40,710 bases of DNA from a virus: IMG/VR virus record IMGVR_UViG_3300037475_000123, positions 1 to 40,710 of that record. One strand, 5' to 3'. How positions within the stretch are numbered: the first letter of the stretch is position 1; the number at the start of each line of letters is the position of its first letter. This document shows positions 28,619 to 36,500 of this stretch, piece after piece. A model generated the notes under the pieces. The model was not told the origin of the DNA, searched no databases, and saw only the letters and a list, made by a program, of their open reading frames with translations. A program made the translations under genes and the position numbers.

Positions 28619-28754
28619 GGCTATTTCTTTGGTCGTATTGCTACCACTTATACTATTCTTCTCAGTTTTCTTCACAATGACATCTAAGAAGTTGGATAGC
28701 AAGAGTTCAAACGTTAGGGTGAGTTCTAAACCGTCATTTAGCAAAGTTAAATAA
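28605..28754 (+). CDS. Small single-span membrane protein, 49 aa
   Basis: The ATG at 28605 lies inside the end of the previous gene. Residues 6-25 (AISLVVLLPLILFFSVFFTM) are a clear transmembrane helix with a Lys-rich, Ser-rich tail after it. It resembles the size and layout of small holins or antiholins, but this is only composition-based. Confidence 0.6.
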   Translation: MLKIKAISLVVLLPLILFFSVFFTMTSKKLDSKSSNVRVSSKPSFSKVK

Positions 28755-28755
28755 A

Positions 28756-28929
28756 ATGAGTGATTGGTATACGTGTAAGGAAAAGCTTCCGCCAGTTTGG
28801 AAGACTGTCATTGTTAAGAGATTCGGACTCGAGAGCTTCAAGTATCGAGCTTTATTCTCTTTGACATGGAATGGAAATTATTATGACCCAGTAGAACCAG
28901 ATGATCAATGGATGTATTTCAATGATTGA
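28756..28929 (+). CDS. DUF551-like protein, 57 aa (third copy)
   Basis: MSDWYTCKEKLPPVWKTVIV and the terminal DDQWMYF follow the DUF551 order (W...K..LPP....V, ending in Wm) though more diverged than the other two copies. It starts one base after the preceding stop and overlaps the next gene by 8 bases. Confidence 0.6.
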   Translation: MSDWYTCKEKLPPVWKTVIVKRFGLESFKYRALFSLTWNGNYYDPVEPDDQWMYFND

Positions 28930-29125
28930 GCCAACTAATCTATATCCTACTTGGATCTGCGCTGAATGTGCCAGACCTATTACAGAACGATTGCATGGGA
29001 CTATTTGGGGTTGGGGTGAAAATGAATGTGGTTGGTGTGAGAAAATTAAGTCTGTGACGCATGTACGAAACTATGGATGGCCTGAACCTCCTCCATCAAA
29101 AGGTGAAAATGATTATAGAAAATAA
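28922..29125 (+). CDS. Small zinc-finger-like protein, 67 aa
   Basis: Two CxxC knuckles, WICAEC and ECGWCEK, separated by about 20 residues, with several Trp residues. Probably a zinc ribbon. Overlaps both neighbours, consistent with the compact accessory operon. Unrecognised family. Confidence 0.65.
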   Translation: MIEPTNLYPTWICAECARPITERLHGTIWGWGENECGWCEKIKSVTHVRNYGWPEPPPSKGENDYRK

Positions 29126-29342
29126 AGAAGACGTTAAGCTTTGTGATGACTTCTTCGACCAAGTTAAAGCATTGATTCCAGAAGAAAGAATAGATATAGC
29201 CGCTTCGGCTCTAACGAATCTGTTGGTGCAAATTTGTTCTCTAAGCGGCCTTTCTCGACAAGGCTTCTTGATGTATATGGGGACAGCTTTTGATTTGAAT
29301 TCAGAAGAAGAAATGAATGATCGTAAAAGAAAAGAAGCGTAA
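29109..29342 (+). CDS. Helical protein, 77 aa
   Basis: Start at 29109 after AAAAGGTG. Predominantly helical (IDIAASALTNLLVQICSLSG) with a basic end (NDRKRKEA). The stop is only 7 bases before the first tRNA gene, so the tRNAs are likely processed from the same transcript. Confidence 0.65.
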   Translation: MIIENKEDVKLCDDFFDQVKALIPEERIDIAASALTNLLVQICSLSGLSRQGFLMYMGTAFDLNSEEEMNDRKRKEA

Positions 29343-29349
29343 AGAACTT

Positions 29350-29425
29350 GCCGTATTAGCTCAATTAGTAGAGCGCTATTGAAATTAGACAGTAGAGGTC
29401 GTTGGTGCAATTCCAACATACGGCT
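29350..29425 (+). tRNA. tRNA-like gene with expanded anticodon loop
   Basis: Acceptor GCCGTAT/ATACGGC (7 pairs), D-stem GCTC/GAGC with loop AATTAGTA, T-arm GTTGG-TGCAATT-CCAAC, variable AGGTC. The anticodon stem CTATT/AGTAG (one G-U) encloses ten bases (29381-29390) rather than seven; with one more G-C pair the loop is eight. The only U33-like context gives anticodon UAG (Leu CUA codon), but the class-I body is not leucine-like. CCA is not encoded. Functional decoding is uncertain. Confidence 0.7.
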
Positions 29426-29428
29426 TTA

Positions 29429-29522
29429 GCTGGATTGGGAGAGAGGATTATTCCAGTAAGCGTCAAAGCTTATTGCTTGTGGGGATCCCTGTGAGCCGTA
29501 CGTTCGAATCGTACATCCAGCG
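29429..29522 (+). tRNA. Class II tRNA-like gene, anticodon probably CAA (Leu)
   Basis: Acceptor GCTGGAT/ATCCAGC, D-stem GGAG/TTCC with a GG-containing loop, T-arm GTACG-TTCGAAT-CGTAC (canonical), and a 24-base variable arm that forms a stem (class II, Leu/Ser/Tyr type). The anticodon stem GTAAG/CTTAT leaves eight bases (29461-29468), or six if TAAGC/GCTTA is used; seven is not possible. U33 with CAA next suggests tRNA-Leu, but the discriminator is G rather than the usual A. Confidence 0.75.
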
Positions 29523-29545
29523 ATGTTGAACAGCTGCCTCTTACC

Positions 29546-29567
29546 GTAGATGCACATCCGCATCTAC
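29546..29567 (+). repeat. Hairpin GTAGATGC / GCATCTAC
   Basis: Perfect 8-bp arms with a 6-base loop directly downstream of the second tRNA; perhaps a processing signal for the tRNA 3' end. Confidence 0.45.
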
Positions 29568-29574
29568 ATTTCAT

Positions 29575-29613
29575 TCCAAGGTTCTCTCCTGATTTCCTTG
29601 GAGTGTTTTTTAT
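29575..29613 (+). terminator. Intrinsic terminator after the tRNAs
   Basis: TCCAAGG (29575-29581) pairs with CCTTGGA (29596-29602), 14-base loop, then GTGTTTTTTAT. It ends the accessory rightward transcript; the U-tract overlaps the stop of the leftward gene at 29610. Confidence 0.65.
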
Positions 29614-29741
29614 TTACCGTAGACGCCAGCACGCTTCTTATCACCACTAGCTTTAATCTTTGGAGTTAAGCTTTTTGGTGTTGGTGTCTTACTAGGTTTT
29701 TTACCTTCAACGAATGAGGCGACGATAGATTTCTTAGCCAT
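29610..29741 (-). CDS. Isolated leftward basic microprotein, 43 aa
   Basis: An ATG at 29741 with GGGAG 6 bases upstream opens a 43-residue frame: MAKKSIVASFVEGKKPSKTP, then PKSLTPKIKASGDKKRAGVY. It is very Lys- and Pro-rich and probably binds nucleic acid or is unstructured. It is the only leftward gene in the 20.7-30.6 kb block. The excellent ribosome site argues that it is real. Confidence 0.6.
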   Translation of the reverse strand: MAKKSIVASFVEGKKPSKTPTPKSLTPKIKASGDKKRAGVYGK

Positions 29742-29803
29742 GATTATCTCCCTTGTTTTTCTGTATTGTCTTCTGTATCATGAATTTAAGTAAAGGGGTA
29801 GTC

Positions 29804-30058
29804 ATGATAGATGCAATGAAAAAAAGTGAATTTTTTAATTTTGGATTGCTCCCAAGTGTTTGCATTCACTCTTTGGTAGAAGATCAATATTCAGCATTAT
29901 ATATAGCTCGAGAAAAATGCGATTGCGGATGTTGCGAATGGGTTGAAGGAGAAATGGAAATGTTTAAAAGCTTAGTTTCGCCTGAGCATAAATTTCCAAA
30001 AAAGAAAGTTCATAGATGCTCTAATTGCAATGAAGTAAGATTAGCGGATTATAAATGA
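29804..30058 (+). CDS. Small zinc-binding protein, 84 aa
   Basis: The start at 29804 follows AAAGGGG by 6 bases; longer upstream frames lack a ribosome site. Contains KCDCGCCEW and HRCSNCNEVR, two Cys clusters for a zinc ribbon. Coupled (4-base ATGA overlap) to the next gene. Confidence 0.65.
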   Translation: MIDAMKKSEFFNFGLLPSVCIHSLVEDQYSALYIAREKCDCGCCEWVEGEMEMFKSLVSPEHKFPKKKVHRCSNCNEVRLADYK

Positions 30059-30207
30059 AATATAGGCGTACATTTTGTAATGACCCTGAAGCCTTAAGAA
30101 TATGCGGTACTTTATGGGGTTTTCAGCCTGTTGATTTAAGAAAGAAATACTTTAAATGTATTAATTGTAAAAAACCGCATTTAGTTAAAGTAGGAGTTAT
30201 TAAATGA
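30055..30207 (+). CDS. Small Cys-containing protein, 50 aa
   Basis: An ATG at 30055 in the ATGA overlap gives 50 residues with YFKCINCKKPH and earlier FCND and RICG Cys residues; likely zinc binding. The stop overlaps the next ATG (ATGA) so the three genes 29804-30584 are one coupled unit. Confidence 0.6.
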   Translation: MKYRRTFCNDPEALRICGTLWGFQPVDLRKKYFKCINCKKPHLVKVGVIK

Positions 30208-30584
30208 CACTTCCACCACCCCAACCTCTTGATTCATTTCCTTGCGGAGAAGATTCATCTCCTAGCCACTTCGCTGTTAGACAATTTACTCCAGAAAACA
30301 TTACAAATACACAGCCAATTGTTGTAACAATTACAGATCATGGATTCCAAAATGGACAAGCGCTCAGAACGACAAAATTCATATCGATGCCATTTGCTAG
30401 CGCTACTGGTATGGAACAGCTTAATAATCGTCTCTTCTACGTTCAGCAAGCCACAGCAGATACTTTTATTCTCGCTGACGCTAGCGGTACACCTGTTGAT
30501 GGACGTTCTTATACGACCTATGTCTCGGGAGGACAATTCACATTAACAGGGCCAACTCTTCCAATAGTTAACCCCGTCGAGTAA
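30204..30584 (+). CDS. FCCH-domain protein upstream of terminase, 126 aa
   Basis: Residues 35-110 form one FCCH-like module: PIVVTITDHGFQNGQALRTT, GMEQLNNRLFYVQQATADTF and ASGTPVDG..YTTYVSGG, the same pattern found in the tail hub and in the 36501 protein. FCCH is named after a half-domain of ubiquitin E1 but is common in phage structural proteins, where it is probably a beta-barrel decoration. Its place right before the large terminase suggests a virion component. Confidence 0.75.
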   Translation: MTLPPPQPLDSFPCGEDSSPSHFAVRQFTPENITNTQPIVVTITDHGFQNGQALRTTKFISMPFASATGMEQLNNRLFYVQQATADTFILADASGTPVDGRSYTTYVSGGQFTLTGPTLPIVNPVE

Positions 30585-30659
30585 ATAACTCACTAATATT
30601 CAACGACTTACTGATTATTCTTCTTATAAAGAAATTATTTTACATGTTACATCTTGGAT

Positions 30660-32147
30660 ATGATTTCACAAGAGCAAGTATTGTCACAACTCGGGGACGT
30701 CGAATGGCGTCTCAACAATCTCTATAAGATCAAAGATAAACAGGGCCAGATTGTTTTCTTTGAACTTAATTGGGCTCAGAAGAAGCTTCTTTCACCACAC
30801 TACTTGAATATCATCGTAAAAGCCCGCCAGCTTGGCTGTACGACCTTTACTGCGATATTGTTCCTTGATACATGCCTTTTCAATCACAACGTGAACGCAG
30901 CTATTGTTGCCGACAGTAAGGATGTTGCAAAAGAAGTATTCATCGACAAGGTTAAATTCGCTTATGACAACTTGCCCCAGTTCGTTAGAGACATGTGCCC
31001 GGCGTATCGCGATAACGTTCACCAGATGCGTTTTTCCAACGGTTCCGTTTTTAGGGTGGCAACTTCTCTTCGCGGAGGAACACTTCAGCTATTGCACATT
31101 ACAGAATTTGCGAAGATTTGCCAAGAGAACCCATCCAAAGCTAACGAGATCGTCTCAGGAGCGCTTAATGCGGTTCAAGCTGGCCAATTTGTTTGTATCG
31201 AGTCTACAGCAAGGGGAAGAGAAGGACATTTCTTTAATTTATACAAGCAATCCAAGGCATTACAAGATTCAAAAGCTCAACTTGGGCAACTAGATTGGAA
31301 GCTTTGGTTTTTTTCTTGGCACGAACATCCAGATTATGTGCTTGATTCAAAAAATGTCTTGATAACAAAGACCATGCAAGAGTATTTTCTGTCTCTAGAA
31401 AGTAAAGACATTTTTTTAACCCCGGAACAGAAAGCTTGGTACGTGAAGAAAGAACAGACCCAAGGCGAAAACATGAAACGGGAGTATCCAAGTACAGCAG
31501 AAGAAGCCTTTGAATCAGCTAACGATGGGTTTTACTTCGCTAAGCAAATATCACAAGCACGACACGAAAACAGAATTTGCCATCTACCATACGACGAGCA
31601 CGCGAAAACATACACAAGTTGGGATATCGGAATCGGAGATTCGTGTGCTATATGGGTATGGCAGACGGTTGGAAAAGAAATACATTGTTTAGATTACTAT
31701 GAGAATAGCGATGAATCTCTTGCACACTATGTTAAATGGCTTAAAACGAAGCCTTATATGGTTGAAAAACATTTTCTTCCGCATGATGCGGCGTCCAGAG
31801 AAAAAGGTTCCGGAAAGTCGTTCGCAGACATCGCCAGGGAAATGGGACTCAAAGTTGAAATTGTACCCAGGCAAACGAATGAAATGTTTGGGATCGAGTG
31901 TCTCCGGAACATGTTGCCGAGATTCTTCTTCGACTACCAAAAGTGCGAAAAAGGCATCAAAGCCATAGAGAACTTCAGAAAAGAATGGAACGAGAAGCTG
32001 GGATGTTACCGTGACCGTAGCTATCATGACTGGGCATCTCACGGATCAAAAGCATTAATTTACGGCGCAGAATCAATACAACGTTTAGTCGGTGGTAGCG
32101 GTATGTCAGCAGCAGAATGGAATAGAATGCGTAAGGAGTGGATTTAA
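30660..32147 (+). CDS. terL: Terminase large subunit
   Basis: 495 residues. ATPase: Walker A-like VKARQLGCTTFTAIL (around residue 55), Walker B region LQLLHITEFAKI (about residue 145). Nuclease: YTSWDIGIGDSCAIWVW (first metal Asp), the middle LPHDAASREKGSGKSF and the end DRSYHDWASHGSKAL with the final Asp. It powers packaging of DNA into the procapsid through the portal and cuts concatemers. A TTG two codons upstream is an alternative start. The portal gene overlaps it by one base. Confidence 0.9.
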   Translation: MISQEQVLSQLGDVEWRLNNLYKIKDKQGQIVFFELNWAQKKLLSPHYLNIIVKARQLGCTTFTAILFLDTCLFNHNVNAAIVADSKDVAKEVFIDKVKFAYDNLPQFVRDMCPAYRDNVHQMRFSNGSVFRVATSLRGGTLQLLHITEFAKICQENPSKANEIVSGALNAVQAGQFVCIESTARGREGHFFNLYKQSKALQDSKAQLGQLDWKLWFFSWHEHPDYVLDSKNVLITKTMQEYFLSLESKDIFLTPEQKAWYVKKEQTQGENMKREYPSTAEEAFESANDGFYFAKQISQARHENRICHLPYDEHAKTYTSWDIGIGDSCAIWVWQTVGKEIHCLDYYENSDESLAHYVKWLKTKPYMVEKHFLPHDAASREKGSGKSFADIAREMGLKVEIVPRQTNEMFGIECLRNMLPRFFFDYQKCEKGIKAIENFRKEWNEKLGCYRDRSYHDWASHGSKALIYGAESIQRLVGGSGMSAAEWNRMRKEWI

Positions 32148-34183
32148 TGTACGCATATCAAACAGATGGCTCAAGTCATAATACTCCAGATCATAATGAT
32201 AAAATATTCCAATGGTCTAGCTTTTTTTTCGATGCCTATAGAACATGGGGCCCATACTATTCACAAGCTTATAGAGATTTAAGAGCATATGCAGGGGATA
32301 ACTGGACAAATCTTGAGAGAACGAAGCTTGAAAGACAAAATCGTATGGTATTGGAGCTCAATAAAATACGAAGGGTCGTCAATCTCTATTCCGGATATGA
32401 GCGTGAAAATCGCACGCAAACAGTCACTGCCCCAGTGGAAAACTCTGATGAAGTTACGGCTGATCTCTTTTCTAATATCATGTATTACGTATACGACAAG
32501 GGTAATGCCGACTACGTCTTCTCGGAAGCCTTTGAACATTCGCTTAAGACCGGTCTGGCGATTGTCGGAATTTACATGGACTATTCAAAAGACAAAATAC
32601 ATGGCGATATTAAGTTCTACTGGAAGCCCTTCAACGCGCTTATGCTCGACCCCTACTTCACTAAGCGCGATCTTTCCGACTGTGACCAAGCTTCAACTCG
32701 TGATTTACTCTCAAAAGAAATGATCAAAGCGATGTTGCCCTGGATTGAAGAATCAGTAATTGATCAATTGCCTACTGGTTTGAATGACAATAAGTATCAA
32801 TATCTAGGCATTTATCGACAATACAACGCCACTTACATCTCTAAGAATCTCTGTACGTATGATCAACATTGGAAGCGCATAACTAAAGCTCAGAAATACT
32901 TGGTAGATGAAGAGTCCGGCGCATGTGATGAATGGGAAGGAACTAGAGAAGAAGAGAAAGAGCTTAAGAAAGCTTTAGAAGCAACTCCAACTGTTCGCTT
33001 GATTACTACTCATAAGAGAACTGTAGAGCTTAACATTATCGCTGGTGGACAGTTGCTGTATTCCGGGCCTGACCCAACTGGACTGGATAACTTCCCTTTC
33101 ATGCCGATCATCATGTACCACGAACCCCTGATTGACACGTATGAGCTTAAGATTCAAGGACTTGTGCGTTCTATCAGAGACGCACAAAGACAATATAATA
33201 GACGACACAGTCAAATCATCGACCTTATGGAGTCGATTGTTAACACGGGGTGGATCACCAAGAACGGCGCGGTATTGGATCCAACTATGTTGCTACAAGC
33301 AGGACAAGGACGGCAAATTGTCGTCAATGAAGGTTATGATGTTAATGCGGACGTTAGAGAGATTAGCCCACCACATATACCGCCCGGATATCTCCAATAC
33401 CAAGACATTATCGACAAAAATATCATGGAAATACCGGGGGCTTCGGACGAACTCTTGGGCTTGTCTTCTACTGGGGACTCTCAAGTATCCGGGAAGTTGG
33501 CAGAAGTCAGAGCTTCAAACGGCCTTAAAGGTAATCGAGGCATCTTTGATAATCTGGAACAAACAAAGAAGTACGTTGGCTTGTTGGTTTTAGAGTGCAT
33601 CCAAAAGAATTACAAGCCCGGAAAGATTCAGCGCATCACGGGGCAAGAGCCCACAGAAGAATTCTTTTCCGGCAACTTCAGCGAATATGACTGCGCAATC
33701 AAGCAAGCAGTTAAGACTACCACCCAAAAAGAAGCTTATTACTTTCAACTTCTCCAACTTGTTGAGCTTGGTGCTCCAATTCCATGGGAAGATGTATTGG
33801 AAGCCGCACCACTTCAAGGTAAGACAGAACTCTTAGAGAAGATGCAACAGCGTGCTGAACAACAGCAAATGCAGCAGCAGAAGATTGATGAAGCAGAGCA
33901 GCTTGAAAAAGCACTTACCATCTCTCAAGTTGAACAGAATACAGCGCTGGCTGAAGAACGTAGAGCTAGAGTTCTTGCGGATATTGGACTTGCTAAAGAG
34001 AGAATGTCTGAACAAGCACAGAATTACTCTAAGGCTATGTTAGATAACGCGAAGACAGCGAAAGAAATTCAAGAGATGGACAGAAAACCTCTGCTTGAAG
34101 TCATGAAGTTAGCAGCAGAAATTCGTATGGCTGAAGAAGACAGAGTTGAAGTTGCTCTAACAAGAGATGCTAACAGGATTTAA
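32147..34183 (+). CDS. P22-type portal protein
   Basis: 678 residues. The N-terminal FFFDAYRTWGPYYSQAYRDL and LELNKIRRVVNLYSGYERENR, the middle FMPIIMYHEPLIDTYELKIQ and GLVRSIRDAQRQYNRRHSQI, and the ending with long Gln/Glu-rich coiled coils (QQRAEQQQMQQQKIDEAEQ) fit the P22-like portal family including its helical barrel. Portals form dodecameric rings at one capsid vertex. A strong AAGGAG lies upstream of the ATG at 32147. Followed by two small head genes and the scaffold. Confidence 0.85.
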   Translation: MYAYQTDGSSHNTPDHNDKIFQWSSFFFDAYRTWGPYYSQAYRDLRAYAGDNWTNLERTKLERQNRMVLELNKIRRVVNLYSGYERENRTQTVTAPVENSDEVTADLFSNIMYYVYDKGNADYVFSEAFEHSLKTGLAIVGIYMDYSKDKIHGDIKFYWKPFNALMLDPYFTKRDLSDCDQASTRDLLSKEMIKAMLPWIEESVIDQLPTGLNDNKYQYLGIYRQYNATYISKNLCTYDQHWKRITKAQKYLVDEESGACDEWEGTREEEKELKKALEATPTVRLITTHKRTVELNIIAGGQLLYSGPDPTGLDNFPFMPIIMYHEPLIDTYELKIQGLVRSIRDAQRQYNRRHSQIIDLMESIVNTGWITKNGAVLDPTMLLQAGQGRQIVVNEGYDVNADVREISPPHIPPGYLQYQDIIDKNIMEIPGASDELLGLSSTGDSQVSGKLAEVRASNGLKGNRGIFDNLEQTKKYVGLLVLECIQKNYKPGKIQRITGQEPTEEFFSGNFSEYDCAIKQAVKTTTQKEAYYFQLLQLVELGAPIPWEDVLEAAPLQGKTELLEKMQQRAEQQQMQQQKIDEAEQLEKALTISQVEQNTALAEERRARVLADIGLAKERMSEQAQNYSKAMLDNAKTAKEIQEMDRKPLLEVMKLAAEIRMAEEDRVEVALTRDANRI

Positions 34184-34203
34184 CCTCAACAATAGGAGAC
34201 ATC

Positions 34204-34452
34204 ATGGCAAAGCCAAAAATGATGCCCACAATGGATACTTACGGTGGACAAGAGTCCCCGGGATATAAGCCGCCAGCTGGCAACGCTGGAGCGAAAGCAA
34301 GGGGCGAGTACAGCACTAAGGGTAATCCGCTCTCTACGCCAGCAAAGGGATCGTCTATCGGCCCCGGATATGGCAACGCTGATCGCATGAAAGCTATGGC
34401 TTCAAAGAATGAGCAAGCGACTAAAGAAAACCTACGGGGTAAACCATGCTAG
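34204..34452 (+). CDS. Small Gly/Pro/Lys-rich head-region protein, 82 aa
   Basis: Low-complexity: MAKPKMMPTMDTYGGQESPG, then many Gly, Pro, Ala, Ser and Lys residues. No fold is recognised; probably disordered. Located between portal and scaffold with GGAG upstream. Overlaps the next gene by 7 bases. Likely a minor head or assembly protein by position. Confidence 0.65.
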   Translation: MAKPKMMPTMDTYGGQESPGYKPPAGNAGAKARGEYSTKGNPLSTPAKGSSIGPGYGNADRMKAMASKNEQATKENLRGKPC

Positions 34453-34808
34453 TTTTGCCTGCTCATATCCAAATGCAAAGACACGTTGAAGCAAGAGAAG
34501 GGCTTGTAAGCCATTTCGATACTCAACTAGAGAAAATTCTAAATGAAAATTCTCATAAAGAACTTTATTGGGTGCTGGGCAAGGCAAAAATAGAGAAGGC
34601 AAAAGGTAAAGATATTGTTCGACCTTTCCTGCAAGCGTGCGATGAAAAGCCCGGCTTGATCAAAGATTCATTCGTGTATGAAGTGGACAATACACGAGGA
34701 GTTAAGACTCTACTCTGGTTACTCCAAGGAGATGTTTTAACTTTCCCAACGCTAGGGAAGTCCGTTCGTGTCGCTAACGCAAAAAGCGCATCAATCTTAG
34801 TGCCGTAG
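34446..34808 (+). CDS. Head-region protein, 120 aa
   Basis: Residues 5-60 are helical (QRHVEAREGLVSHFDTQLEK and KELYWVLGKAKIEKAKGKDI), the rest mixed. I do not recognise it. It lies between portal and scaffold, often the place of small head genes. The antisense strand also has a long open frame, which is a shadow. Confidence 0.7.
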   Translation: MLVLPAHIQMQRHVEAREGLVSHFDTQLEKILNENSHKELYWVLGKAKIEKAKGKDIVRPFLQACDEKPGLIKDSFVYEVDNTRGVKTLLWLLQGDVLTFPTLGKSVRVANAKSASILVP

Positions 34809-34833
34809 TAACTGCACAATTCGGGAGTAAAAT

Positions 34834-35487
34834 ATGACCAATGAAGAACAAGACTATGACGAAGCTGCCTCCGAGCTAGCGCCAGAAGTCCAGGAAGAGA
34901 ATCATGAGCCAACGATGGTTCCGCTTGCTGCTCTGCAGGCTGAACGTCGTAAGCGTCAAGATCTTGAAGCCCGGGCTCAAAAGGCAGAGGCTGACTCACG
35001 TCTATATCAAGATCATCTAATGCGCGCCAATCAAACGGCACAAGCACCGGAAGAGGAAGAAGATCCCAACGCTCTTGTTGAGAGACAACACCTCGCCCAA
35101 AACAATGCCATGACTAAGCGCGACATTCTAGAGACGCTGTATCAAGATACGAAGCCTGAAGCTGTTCAAATGATTAACAAATATCTGAAAACGATTTTAG
35201 AAAAAAAGCCTTGGTTGGCTCAGTCGGTAGATACAGCTCAGAATCGCTACGCTCGTGCATACGAGATCGTGCAAGACTATTTACATCTGGTGGAAGAAAA
35301 GCCTGCAGTTGCTAGACAGTCTGGTATGACAGATGGACAACGGATAATCGCCAACGCTCAAAAGCCAAGATCACCAACGGAAGTTGGGAAGTCTGCACGG
35401 CCAGAAGGCGCAGAATATCTTAAGTCTATTCAAGGCAAGAAAGAGTTCCGTGAATACCGTCAAAGAGTCATGAGAGGCGAGGCTTAG
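34834..35487 (+). CDS. Scaffolding protein
   Basis: 217 residues, highly charged: an acidic N-terminus (DYDEAASELAPEVQEENHEP), a long coiled-coil centre (LAALQAERRKRQDLEARAQK) and a basic C-terminal helical tip (GKKEFREYRQRVMRGEA), the layout of P22-type scaffolding proteins whose C-terminal helix-turn-helix binds the coat. It precedes the coat gene as usual. No protease is seen, so release without cleavage (as in P22) is likely. Confidence 0.8.
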   Translation: MTNEEQDYDEAASELAPEVQEENHEPTMVPLAALQAERRKRQDLEARAQKAEADSRLYQDHLMRANQTAQAPEEEEDPNALVERQHLAQNNAMTKRDILETLYQDTKPEAVQMINKYLKTILEKKPWLAQSVDTAQNRYARAYEIVQDYLHLVEEKPAVARQSGMTDGQRIIANAQKPRSPTEVGKSARPEGAEYLKSIQGKKEFREYRQRVMRGEA

Positions 35488-35546
35488 AGACAGAAGACTA
35501 AAAATTTTTGTCTCTACAGTCAAATCATTTTTTGACAGGAGATAAA

Positions 35547-36491
35547 ATGGCCACAGGAACTACTACTACAAGCACCGTTGACCCGGAAGTAAGCTTGTTC
35601 TTTGACAATATTTTGCTGGATCGTCATCAGCCGTATTATTGCTACGGATACTTTGCCCAAGAACGAAGAATTCCTCAGAAGAATTCTAAGACAGCGATCT
35701 TTCGTCGTTATGACAACCTTGCTGATGCCCTCACGCCGTTAACTGAAGCGGTTACTCCGAACGCTGAGCAAGTTACTAAGTTTGACCTTACAGCGATTGT
35801 AAGCCAGTACGGTAAAGTTGTTGAGCTCTCAGATGACATCATAGTCACAGTACAGGATCAGACATCCAATGAAGTTGCAGATATGCTCGCACAAAACGCT
35901 GCAAGCACATATGACAAAGTCGTACGTAATATGTTGGTTGCTACTGCATCTCAAATTGACTGCTTAAACGGCGTTAATGGAAATGCAATCACTGAAGTAA
36001 CAACGACTGACCTTGAGTTAGCTGTTGATTACCTTGAAGCAAACAACGGTAAGAAGTTGTCTCCTAACCAAGAAGGTACAAACGCTTTTGGAACATCTCC
36101 AGTTTGGGCAGCCTATTGGATGATCATTTCAACTGATCTACGTTCTGACTTTAAGAACTTGTCTAACTTCTTGCCAACTGCACAGTATCCAAGACAGCAA
36201 TCTGTTCTTGAAGCTGAGTATGGTTCATGCGATGAAGTTCGCGTAGTTAAGACTACAGACGGTTACAAAGACACAAGTGTTACTCCGGCTGTTTATTACA
36301 ACATGCTATTTGCTGCTAATGCTTACGGAAGAATTGCTATTGATGATCAGTCAATGGAAATGATCATTAAGCCTCTTGGAGCTGGTGAGGATGCACTTAA
36401 TCAAAGATCGACTATGGGTTGGAAGGGCCGCCTTGGCTCAATTATCCTCGACGATAGCTGGTGCGTAGCATTACGATCAACAAAAGCATAA
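35547..36491 (+). CDS. Major capsid protein, N4-gp56 family
   Basis: 314 residues. YGYFAQERRIPQKNSKTAIF then RRYDNLADALTPLTEAVTPN and VSQYGKVVELSDDIIVT are the recognised start of N4-gp56-type HK97-fold coat proteins, with the later DDQSMEMIIKPLGAGEDALN and the closing GWKGRLGSIILDDSW region. AGGAG precedes the ATG at 35547. Hundreds of copies would build the icosahedral shell. Strikingly paired with a P22-type portal. Confidence 0.85.
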   Translation: MATGTTTTSTVDPEVSLFFDNILLDRHQPYYCYGYFAQERRIPQKNSKTAIFRRYDNLADALTPLTEAVTPNAEQVTKFDLTAIVSQYGKVVELSDDIIVTVQDQTSNEVADMLAQNAASTYDKVVRNMLVATASQIDCLNGVNGNAITEVTTTDLELAVDYLEANNGKKLSPNQEGTNAFGTSPVWAAYWMIISTDLRSDFKNLSNFLPTAQYPRQQSVLEAEYGSCDEVRVVKTTDGYKDTSVTPAVYYNMLFAANAYGRIAIDDQSMEMIIKPLGAGEDALNQRSTMGWKGRLGSIILDDSWCVALRSTKA

Positions 36492-36500
36492 GGGGGATAT

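Noticed and set aside
31689-32042. 117-codon leftward frame inside terL
   Set aside because: Antisense shadow of a strongly conserved gene.
34565-35047. 160-codon leftward open frame opposite the 34446 gene and the scaffold gene
   Set aside because: It is antisense to two well-supported genes, lacks a ribosome site and looks like a shadow frame.
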